DNA of 7,014 bases, from NCBI GenBank assembly GCA_030527565.1, contig JAUNAO010000014.1:7871-14884 (forward strand). Reading direction: 5' to 3'. Position 1 is the stretch's first letter, and every line of letters starts with the position of its first letter. Under the pieces are notes generated by a model, which had not been told where the DNA came from, searched no databases, and was given only the letters and a program-made list of their open reading frames with translations. This document shows, one piece after another, positions 1 through 4,845 of the stretch. Position numbers and translations under genes: made by a program. This DNA comes from Candidatus Saccharimonadota bacterium. Its GTDB lineage: Bacteria; Patescibacteriota; Saccharimonadia; Saccharimonadales; Saccharimonadaceae.

Positions 1-228
1 GAGGATGAACTAAATGAATTCGCGGCTTATTTGCCGGTTGTTGCGAAGGGAACTGCGTTAGTTGATGCGTTGGTTACTACGGGGCTTGCGGAATCGAAGA
101 AAAAGGCGCGTGAGTTTATCGCGGGCGGAGCAATTTCGATTAACGGCGTAAAGGTCAATGAAGAAATTTCGGTTGATCAGACTGCGATTATTAAAAAAGG
201 TAAAAATAAGTTTTTGATTATAAAATGA
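1..228 (+). CDS. tyrS: Tyrosyl-tRNA synthetase, C-terminal S4 domain (5' truncated by window)
   Basis: The frame is open from base 1 to a TGA at 226-228, giving 75 residues of a protein that begins outside the window. The visible part matches the C-terminal S4 RNA-binding domain of bacterial TyrRS: a 'GTALVDALVTTGLAESKKKAREFI' type helix-turn-helix at about residues 17-40, then 'GGAISINGVKV', and a terminal basic strand ending 'KGKNKFLIIK'. In bacterial TyrRS this domain contacts the long variable arm and anticodon side of tRNA-Tyr; the catalytic Rossmann domain with HIGH and KMSKS would be upstream. The TTG at 31 is an internal codon, not a start, because homology continues upstream of it. 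The stop overlaps the next gene's start as ATGA. S4 domains occur in other proteins too, but order, length and the C-terminal position favour TyrRS. Confidence 0.87.
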   Translation, partial: EDELNEFAAYLPVVAKGTALVDALVTTGLAESKKKAREFIAGGAISINGVKVNEEISVDQTAIIKKGKNKFLIIK

Positions 229-1364
229 AATATTTAGCGGTGGCTGGGCGACAACCAGAGATTTCAAAAGCGGAACTTACGGCGCTTTTGCCGGAAGCGA
301 AGATTTTTAGTGATGGAAAAATCATTCGTTTTGAGGTCGTTGAGAAGATTTCTTTCAATCCTAATCGGTTGGGCGGAGTTTTGAAATTGGCGGAGAAAAT
401 TGATGGGCGGGTGATTGATTTTTTGGCTGGGTTGCCGGAGGGGAAGATTACGTTAGGCGTTTCGGATTTTTCGCGCGGGGCGAATCGAAAGACAGCGGCG
501 ACGGAAGCGCTGAAATTGAAGAAGATTTTGGTGAGGCATGGTCGTTCTGTTAGGGTGGTTGAGAACAAGGACGCCGAGTTGTCGACGGCGACATCTCTAC
601 ATAATGGGCTGAGCGGTAAGAATGATCGCAAAGTTGAACTTTTGAAGCTCAACGAAGAGTGGTATAGGGTGATTTTTGTGCAGGATATTGATGCGTATAG
701 TCGGCGCGATCAGGTGAGGCCGGCGCGAGATGCGTTTGTTGGGATGTTGCCGCCGAAGTTGGCGCAGATTTTAATTAATTTATGTGGTGATTTGCCGTCA
801 GGATCTCGGGTGTTGGATCCGTTTTGCGGGACTGGGGTGGTTTTGCAAGAAGCGATTTTGATGGGATACGAGGCATATGGAACGGATTTGTCGGAGAGAA
901 TGGTTGAATATAGCGAGAGAAACTTGAAGTGGCTTTGCAACGACCTAGAAAAAAGTGTTGTAAAAAATACAACACCATTTGCAGCGACCTGGAAAGTTGA
1001 AAAAGGCGACGCGATGGATTATAAATGGCAAGGGAGGATTGATGCGGTGGCGTGTGAGGGGTATTTGGGGCGGCCGATGTCGTTGCCTCCAGCGGAAATT
1101 AAATTGAAAGCCGAAAAACAGGAATGCGGAACGATTATTCGGGGGTTTTTGAAGAATTTGGCGGGTCAAATTAAGGCGGGGACTCCAGTGGTTTTGGCGG
1201 CGCCGGCATGGCTCAGGGAAAATGGAGAATATTCTAGGTTGGAAATCCTTGACGAAACGCTCGAGGCTTGGTATAATATAGAGAATAAATCGCGCGAGGG
1301 TCTTCTTTATCATCGAGAGGGTCAAGTAGTTGCGAGAGATATAATAATTTTAAGGAAGAAATAA
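225..1364 (+). CDS. Trm11-like THUMP/SAM-dependent RNA methyltransferase
   Basis: A 379-residue protein. Residues 1-150 look like the N-terminal ferredoxin-like/THUMP RNA-binding region of the Trm11/TrmG10 (UPF0020) family, with 'RLGGVLKLAEKI' at about 48-59 and 'SLHNGL' at 124-129. The class I methyltransferase fold follows: 'RPARDAFVGMLPPKLAQILINL' at 165-186, SAM-binding motif I 'LDPFCGTG' at 197-204, the motif II acidic residue in 'GTDLSER' at 219-225, and 'GDAMDY' at 261-266. The family makes N2-methylguanosine in tRNA, and this is the inferred role. The motif IV position, normally D-P-P-Y-G, reads C-E-G-Y-L-G (277-282), so activity or specificity may differ. The ATG overlaps the tyrS stop by 4 nt with no good ribosome binding site, suggesting translational coupling. 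The TAA stop shares its last base with the rpmA ATG. A strong internal promoter lies near its 3' end. Confidence 0.8.
   Translation: MKYLAVAGRQPEISKAELTALLPEAKIFSDGKIIRFEVVEKISFNPNRLGGVLKLAEKIDGRVIDFLAGLPEGKITLGVSDFSRGANRKTAATEALKLKKILVRHGRSVRVVENKDAELSTATSLHNGLSGKNDRKVELLKLNEEWYRVIFVQDIDAYSRRDQVRPARDAFVGMLPPKLAQILINLCGDLPSGSRVLDPFCGTGVVLQEAILMGYEAYGTDLSERMVEYSERNLKWLCNDLEKSVVKNTTPFAATWKVEKGDAMDYKWQGRIDAVACEGYLGRPMSLPPAEIKLKAEKQECGTIIRGFLKNLAGQIKAGTPVVLAAPAWLRENGEYSRLEILDETLEAWYNIENKSREGLLYHREGQVVARDIIILRKK
954..975. repeat. Short palindrome, copy 1 (inside trm11-like gene)
   Basis: A perfect 8-bp inverted repeat: GTGTTGTA at 955-962, an AAAAA loop at 963-967, TACAACAC at 968-975. The 21-nt segment 954-974 is identical at 20 of 21 positions to 3831-3851 in xseA and sits in the same reading frame (S-V-V-K-N-T-T here, S-V-V-K-I-T-T there). 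It has no U-tract and lies mid-gene, so it is not a terminator. Function is unknown; it may be a chance codon-level coincidence or a dispersed palindromic motif. Confidence 0.5.
1249..1277 (+). promoter_or_regulatory. Predicted sigma70-type promoter for rpmA, inside the upstream gene
   Basis: TTGACG at 1249-1254 (5 of 6 to the -35 consensus), a 17-bp spacer, and TATAAT at 1272-1277 preceded by TG at 1269-1270 (extended -10, TGGTATAAT). The predicted start is near A1284, leaving a leader of about 80 nt before the rpmA ATG at 1364. It is the only promoter in the window with a recognisable -35 as well as an extended -10, which fits a highly expressed ribosomal protein gene. It lies entirely within the coding sequence of the Trm11-like gene. 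A second TATAAT at 1340-1345, without TG or -35, could give a short-leader transcript but is weaker evidence. Confidence 0.65.
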
Positions 1365-1636
1365 TGTCACACGTAAAAGCTGGCGGTACCGCCAAGAATA
1401 TACACAACAATGCTGGCCAGCGCCTCGGCGTCAAACGCTTTGGTGGTCAGAAAGTTAAGAATGGTGAAGTTCTCGTTCGCCAGACTGGTGCTACGAAGAT
1501 TGCTGGTCCTGGGACTTATATGTCGCGGAATTTCACGATTCATGCAGCAAAAGACGGCGTAGTTACGTTTGTTAAGGTTAAAAAGACACATTTTTCGGGT
1601 AAATCTTTGCCACGAGTTCGTGTCGAAGTACGCTAA
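1364..1636 (+). CDS. rpmA: 50S ribosomal protein L27
   Basis: A 90-residue protein with the L27 signature: 'KAGG' at 5-8, 'RLGVKRFGGQKVKNGEVLVRQTG' at 20-42, and a C-terminal beta barrel ending in basic residues. L27 sits near the peptidyl-transferase centre with its flexible N-terminus reaching the tRNA ends. This protein starts directly at M-S-H-V-K-A-G-G, without the cleavable N-terminal extension known in Firmicutes L27. The ATG is preceded by AAGGAAG at 1353-1359, a good Shine-Dalgarno, and overlaps the upstream TAA by one base (TAATG). Its own promoter is predicted inside the upstream gene, and a terminator follows 63 nt after its stop. rplU, the usual partner of rpmA, is not adjacent. 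Codon use is distinct: more CGC, CTC, GGT and GCT, fewer GCG and CGA than neighbours, as expected for a highly expressed gene. Confidence 0.97.
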   Translation: MSHVKAGGTAKNIHNNAGQRLGVKRFGGQKVKNGEVLVRQTGATKIAGPGTYMSRNFTIHAAKDGVVTFVKVKKTHFSGKSLPRVRVEVR

Positions 1637-1638
1637 GT

Positions 1639-1754
1639 ATGTTTTGCTAACTTCCACGCGGAACCCGGCTCGCGCCCGTCTTTACGGGGCTCGCCTCTGA
1701 AAACCCCAGCTTGGGGTTTTCTTTATGTTCCGCTTAGGAAGTTAGCTAAAACAT
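1639..1754. repeat. Long imperfect inverted repeat enclosing the rpmA terminator
   Basis: Left arm 1639-1664 pairs with right arm 1727-1754: 1639-1645 with 1748-1754 (7 bp), bulged T1747, 1646-1655 with 1737-1746 (10 bp), a 2x3 internal loop, then 1658-1664 with 1727-1733 (7 bp). That is 24 Watson-Crick pairs. The 62-nt interior is GC-rich and can form two further hairpins: 1667-1695 (core CCCGT/ACGGG with a CTTT loop, closed by GGC/GCC) and the terminator at 1700-1720. The whole resembles a three-way junction. The element begins 2 nt after the rpmA stop codon and ends at the T of the extended -10 TG of the next promoter. It could be a MITE-like or REP-like palindromic element, or a structured RNA. 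No target-site duplication is evident. Confidence 0.75.
1700..1724 (+). terminator. Rho-independent terminator after rpmA
   Basis: A perfect 9-bp stem, AAAACCCCA (1700-1708) with TGGGGTTTT (1712-1720), a GCT loop, and a T-rich tail TTTTCTTTA ending at 1725. It lies 63 nt downstream of the rpmA stop and would end the tyrS/trm11-like/rpmA transcription unit. The A-tract/T-tract symmetry means it could also act on minus-strand transcription, but no minus-strand gene is seen here. Confidence 0.9.
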
Positions 1755-1762
1755 GGTATAAT
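1754..1762 (+). promoter_or_regulatory. Extended -10 promoter, leaderless, for the flippase-xseA-xseB operon
   Basis: TGGTATAAT, a perfect extended -10, ends exactly 6 nt before the ATG at 1769. Standard spacing puts the transcription start on or next to the A of the start codon. No Shine-Dalgarno precedes the ATG (GTCCTT only). The best -35 candidate, TTAGGA at 1734-1739, matches poorly and lies in the right arm of the long inverted repeat, so recognition would rest on the extended -10. Confidence 0.75.
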
Positions 1763-1768
1763 GTCCTT

Positions 1769-2821
1769 ATGAAAAAACATAAATGGATTTCAGTGAAGAA
1801 TTTCTTTACATTATTATCGGTGGCGTTGGTTTTAGTAGTGATTTATATGAACTGGGGGGATATTGTCGGGACTTTCGAGCATCTTAATGAAGCGAATTTG
1901 TTTGTATTGTTGCTTCTGATTCCTGAACAGTTATATATGTACTATACTTGTGGGCAGATTTTCTTTTCATATATTCGGGAGAAATATCGTCAGAAATTTA
2001 GTAAAAAAGAACAGATGCGAGTTGCAACGGAATTGAATTTTGTGACGCGAGCGGTGCCGGCGGGTGGGATTGGCGGGCTCGCTTATTTGTTATATCGCTT
2101 TAAGCCGTATGGGATTTCGGCGGGACAGTCGAGTTTCTTGTATATTTTTCGGTATGTAATTACGACGGTAGTGAATTATTTTCAGGCTCTAGTTGCGGTG
2201 ATTGTTCTGCTGATTATGCGGGCGATTCCAGAAGATGCAATGTGGGTGATCTGGGTGGCGTTAGTGATGAATCTTGGAATGTTTATTGCGCTTACGTTGA
2301 TTGTGTTTGTAGCATCGAGTAAAAAACGAATTGGTTTCTTCGCGAAATTAATTGTAAAGATTGCAAATGGTTTTATGCGAGTTGTGACATTCGGGCGAGT
2401 GAAGTGTATGACGCGCTGTAATAAAATTGAAGAGTATTTTATGGATATTCATGAATCTGTTGTGATTGTGAAAAAAGATAAGAAGGCGCTGAAAAAGCCG
2501 GCACTTTGGGGATTACTTTATAGTTTTCTTGAAGTTGGGGCGTATTGGGTGGTGGCGATTTCGCTTGGGCGACCGGAGCTTTTGCCGGTGATTATGATCG
2601 GTGAGGCAATTGGATCGGTGTTTGATGGGATTGTGCCTTATGGGCTTTATGAACTTGGTATGGCGGGCGTGATGATTGCGCTTGGGGCGGATGAAGGTGT
2701 TGCGTTGATTATTGTGATGATGACGCGGGTTTTGACGCTATTATTTACGATTGGGACGGGCTGGTTGCCATATTATAGAACAATCAGAGGTAAAAAGGCA
2801 GAGGATGAGCGAAGCGCCTAA
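1769..2821 (+). CDS. Flippase-like integral membrane protein (LPG synthase TM / UPF0104 family)
   Basis: A 350-residue polytopic protein with hydrophobic segments at about 11-29, 43-65, 122-150, 158-183, 244-265 and 308-335, plus shorter ones near 92-110 and 270-305. The glycine-rich motif 'PAGGIGGLAYLLYR' at 97-110 and the second half-motif 'VPYGLYELG' at 289-297 fit the lysylphosphatidylglycerol synthase transmembrane region family (PF03706), which includes the MprF flippase half and many uncharacterised lipid-transport proteins. The cytoplasmic MprF aminoacyl-transferase domain is absent, so lysyl-lipid synthesis is not expected; lipid or glycolipid translocation is an inference. A basic amphipathic stretch at 184-245 is probably cytoplasmic. 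The second motif is degenerate compared with the usual P-G-G-L-G. It is the first gene of an operon, apparently leaderless, and its end overlaps xseA by 17 nt. Confidence 0.75.
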   Translation: MKKHKWISVKNFFTLLSVALVLVVIYMNWGDIVGTFEHLNEANLFVLLLLIPEQLYMYYTCGQIFFSYIREKYRQKFSKKEQMRVATELNFVTRAVPAGGIGGLAYLLYRFKPYGISAGQSSFLYIFRYVITTVVNYFQALVAVIVLLIMRAIPEDAMWVIWVALVMNLGMFIALTLIVFVASSKKRIGFFAKLIVKIANGFMRVVTFGRVKCMTRCNKIEEYFMDIHESVVIVKKDKKALKKPALWGLLYSFLEVGAYWVVAISLGRPELLPVIMIGEAIGSVFDGIVPYGLYELGMAGVMIALGADEGVALIIVMMTRVLTLLFTIGTGWLPYYRTIRGKKAEDERSA

Positions 2822-3899
2822 ATTTTCGCCGTCTGAGTTTATAACGGTCGTTAATGAAACTTTAGAGTATGGATATTCTGGGGTTTTAGTTGAGGGGGAA
2901 GTTGCAAGTTTTAAAATAAATCAGGGGAAATGGGTGTTTTTTGATTTGAAAGATGAGGAGACTAGTGTTTCGTGTTTTATGTCTTTATGGTCGCTGAAAA
3001 TGCCGATTGAAGATGGTATGAAAATTGTGGTGAGAGGGGTGCCAAAATTGACAAAATGGGGGAAGTTTTCGCTCACGGTTTCGAGTTTGCAGCCGGTTGG
3101 GGAGGGAAGTTTAAAAAAGTCGTTTGAGATGTTGAAGAAGAAATTAGCAGAAGAAGGGCTATTCGATCTGGCGAAAAAACGGAAGTTGCCGGAGAAATTA
3201 ACGAAACTCGGGGTGGTTTCAAGTACTGGTGCGGCTGGGTATGCTGATTTTATAAAAATTTTGAATGCGAGATGGGGCGGGATAAAAGTTTCGGTTGCGC
3301 ATACGCAGGTTCAAGGTATGGACGCGGCGGCGCAGATCACGCGGGCTTTGAAATATTTTAATGAACGTGGGGAAGTTGAAGCGATTGCAATTATTCGAGG
3401 GGGTGGATCGGCGGATGATCTTGCGGCGTTTAATGATGAAGAGTTAGTGCGGGCGATTGCGGCTTCGAAAATTCCGGTAATTACGGGAATTGGGCATGAG
3501 GTTGATGAGTCTTTGTCAGATTTTGCGGCAGACGTTAGGGCTTCGACGCCGTCTAACGCAGCGGAAATGTTAACGCGAGATCGCGAGGTTGAGATTCGCA
3601 AAGTTAGACAAAATATGATCCGGACTGGACAGTTGATTATTCAGAAGATTGACCAGAAAATCACAATTGAAATTAGAGGCGGGATGGAGAATGTTTGGCG
3701 AAAGATTGAGTCGGGAGTTGAGTTGGTGGAAAATGAGTTAAGGCAAAGGATGAAATTAATTGAAATTTTGAATCCAGAAAAAGTTTTAAAACAAGGCTAT
3801 GCGATTTTATCGGGTAAGATTTCTCCTGGTAGTGTTGTAAAAATTACAACAAAGAGTCAAGAAATTAAAGCTGAAGTAAAGGAAATCTATGAAAGATAA
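2805..3899 (+). CDS. xseA: Exodeoxyribonuclease VII large subunit
   Basis: A 364-residue protein from ATG 2805. This start is chosen because AAGG at 2795-2798 lies 6 nt upstream and the N-terminus 'MSEAPKFSPSEFITVVNETLE' aligns with the family start; a TTG at 2751 would add 18 residues without homology. Residues 8-96 form the OB-fold (tRNA_anti_2) with 'VEGEVASFK' and 'GKWVFFDLKD'. Residues about 120-330 carry the nuclease region: 'IIRGGGSADDLAAFNDEELV' (196-215), 'IPVITGIGHEVDESLSDFAADVRASTPS' (223-250). 'LNPEKVLKQGYAIL' (322-335) is the conserved C-terminal motif. ExoVII degrades single-stranded DNA from both ends in mismatch repair and damage responses. The protein is shorter than the usual 400-450 residues, mainly through a reduced coiled-coil region (about 255-320) and a shortened C-terminal loop. 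It overlaps xseB by 11 nt. Confidence 0.95.
   Translation: MSEAPKFSPSEFITVVNETLEYGYSGVLVEGEVASFKINQGKWVFFDLKDEETSVSCFMSLWSLKMPIEDGMKIVVRGVPKLTKWGKFSLTVSSLQPVGEGSLKKSFEMLKKKLAEEGLFDLAKKRKLPEKLTKLGVVSSTGAAGYADFIKILNARWGGIKVSVAHTQVQGMDAAAQITRALKYFNERGEVEAIAIIRGGGSADDLAAFNDEELVRAIAASKIPVITGIGHEVDESLSDFAADVRASTPSNAAEMLTRDREVEIRKVRQNMIRTGQLIIQKIDQKITIEIRGGMENVWRKIESGVELVENELRQRMKLIEILNPEKVLKQGYAILSGKISPGSVVKITTKSQEIKAEVKEIYER
3831..3851. repeat. Short palindrome, copy 2 (inside xseA)
   Basis: Perfect 8-bp inverted repeat TGTTGTAA (3833-3840), AAA loop, TTACAACA (3844-3851). The 21-nt stretch is identical at 20 of 21 positions to 954-974. It encodes S-V-V-K-I-T-T in a beta strand of XseA where normal homologues also have residues, so it does not look like an insertion. 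The core GTTGTAAAA recurs at 5257-5265 and, reversed, at 6731-6739. Confidence 0.5.
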
Positions 3900-4086
3900 C
3901 AAAAGTTTAAGTGAAAAGATTGCAGAATTAGATAAAAAAACTGAATGGTTCTATTCGGACGACTTTAAACTCGAAGAAGCATCGGAAAACTATAAGGAAG
4001 CGGCGAAGCTAGCTAAAGAGATTGAAAATGATCTTTTGAATTTGAAAAACGAAATCGAAGTTTTGGCGGAAGATTTTAGTAAATAG
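3889..4086 (+). CDS. xseB: Exodeoxyribonuclease VII small subunit
   Basis: A 65-residue, highly charged helical protein. 'SEKIAELDKKTEWFYSDDFKLEEASENYKEAAKLAKEIENDLL' at 8-50 matches the XseB pattern (E-x-L-x-x-I-V-x-x-L-E-x-G-x-L-x-L-E-E-x-L-x-x-Y-x-x-G), with F-K-L-E-E-A at 26-31 corresponding to the L-S-L-E-E-S turn between its two helices. Several XseB copies bind the XseA coiled coil in the ExoVII holoenzyme. The ATG lies within xseA (11-nt overlap) and has AAAGG at 3878-3882 about 6 nt upstream. The gene ends at 4086 and the next promoter begins on the following base. Confidence 0.88.
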   Translation: MKDNKSLSEKIAELDKKTEWFYSDDFKLEEASENYKEAAKLAKEIENDLLNLKNEIEVLAEDFSK

Positions 4087-4095
4087 TGATATAAT
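4087..4095 (+). promoter_or_regulatory. Extended -10 promoter, leaderless, for the bitopic membrane protein gene
   Basis: TGATATAAT immediately follows the xseB TAG and ends 6 nt before the ATG at 4102. The whole 15-nt intergenic gap is promoter -10 element plus 6-nt spacer. No Shine-Dalgarno is present and no -35 hexamer is found at 16-18 bp, where the sequence is the xseB 3' end. No terminator separates it from xseB. Confidence 0.75.
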
Positions 4096-4101
4096 AAGCA
4101 T

Positions 4102-4821
4102 ATGGATAATAATCAGATTCCTCAAATGCCGCAGGTTGTGTCGGCGGGAGTGACGGCGGTAGATGTGCCGGAAGAAAAAGACACTGCAGGTCTCGTAAAG
4201 ACGATCGTGATCGTAGTTCTTAGTTTAGCATTGGCGACTTTTATAGGTTTGTTTATTTGGATGATGTTGCAGTATAATTCGGCACGAGCGGATGTTGAGA
4301 GTGAAATTGCGGTTGCGGTTGCGGAGGCGAAGGATGAACAGGCCTTGAGGCTTGAGACTGAATTTGCGGAGCGCGAGAAATATCCGTATTCAACTTTTTC
4401 GGGCCCAGCTGATTATGGTCAATTAACATTTGAATATCCGAAGACTTGGAGTGTTTATGTTGCTTCTGATGCTTCGAAGGGCGGGGATTATAATGCGTAT
4501 TTTAATCCGATTCAAGTTGATACAGTTTCTAAAGATACAATTAACGCGCTTCGTTTGACGATTCGTAATAAAGATTTCGAATCGGTTGCGGCGGAGTATA
4601 ATAGGGCGCTTGAGGCTAAGGATTCAGATTTAAAGGTTGAGGTTATTGAGATTGCAGGTGCGACGGCAAATCGTTACACAGGAACGATTCCCGGGACGGA
4701 ACTTTCTGGGTATATTGTAATCTTTAAGATTCGTGATAAAACTGCTGTTTTGCAAACCGATTCGGTTCATTTTGCCGAGGATTTCGACAAACTTCTTACG
4801 ACGATTAAGTTCAACGCCTAG
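4102..4821 (+). CDS. Bitopic membrane protein with PsbP-like extracytoplasmic domain
   Basis: A 239-residue protein: a polar, proline-containing N-terminal tail (1-30), one strong transmembrane helix at about 32-56 ('VKTIVIVVLSLALATFIGLF'), a charged Ala/Glu-rich helix at 60-92 that may be a coiled coil, and a globular C-terminal domain (95-239) beginning 'YSTFSGPADYGQLTFEYPKTW'. The positive residue before the helix and the acidic region after it suggest an N-in, C-out topology. The domain resembles the PsbP-like/DUF1795 style fold seen in many exported proteins (strand 'GQLTFEYPKTWSVY', later 'YIVIFKIRDKTAVLQT' and 'FDKLLTTIKF'). This is fold-level recognition only. Similar proteins are, to my recollection, common in Saccharibacteria and uncharacterised. 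The start is set by the promoter 6 nt upstream. No function can be assigned; a surface sensor or solute-binding role would be speculation. Confidence 0.7.
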   Translation: MDNNQIPQMPQVVSAGVTAVDVPEEKDTAGLVKTIVIVVLSLALATFIGLFIWMMLQYNSARADVESEIAVAVAEAKDEQALRLETEFAEREKYPYSTFSGPADYGQLTFEYPKTWSVYVASDASKGGDYNAYFNPIQVDTVSKDTINALRLTIRNKDFESVAAEYNRALEAKDSDLKVEVIEIAGATANRYTGTIPGTELSGYIVIFKIRDKTAVLQTDSVHFAEDFDKLLTTIKFNA

Positions 4822-4830
4822 AGTAATCCG

Positions 4831-4839
4831 TGCTATAAT
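4831..4839 (+). promoter_or_regulatory. Extended -10 promoter, leaderless, for the kinase-receiver-recO operon
   Basis: TGCTATAAT ends 6 nt before the ATG at 4846, the same spacing as at 1754 and 4087. No Shine-Dalgarno lies upstream of the ATG, and the -35 region (TTCAAC at 4810-4815, 18-bp spacer) is poor. The intergenic gap is 24 nt and holds no terminator. Confidence 0.75.
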
Positions 4840-4845
4840 TAAAGC

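Noticed and set aside
218..652. A 144-codon minus-strand ORF and other minus-strand ORFs (945-1325, 5226-5609, 3311-3601)
   Set aside because: They lie wholly or almost wholly antisense to well-supported genes, have low-complexity or unconvincing sequences and no ribosome binding site. They are shadows.
955..975. Hairpin at 955-975 as a terminator or attenuator
   Set aside because: Low GC stem, no following T-tract and a mid-gene position.
1667..1694. Direct repeat GGCTCGC at 1667 and 1688 as a CRISPR or attachment site
   Set aside because: Only two 7-nt copies, explained by the inner hairpin of the inverted repeat. No spacers, integrase or tRNA nearby.
2751..2804. Upstream TTG start for xseA
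   Set aside because: The 18 added residues are not family-like, and ATG 2805 has AAGG at the right distance and the usual N-terminus.
4306..4327. Short GCGGTT tandem repeat
   Set aside because: Only about three units, encoding an Ala/Val helix segment. It fits ordinary codon bias.
4272..4603. TATAAT hexamers at 4272, 4485 and 4598 inside the bitopic protein gene
   Set aside because: They lack the TG extension and a -35, and no gene starts at a suitable distance. They arise from Tyr-Asn type codons.
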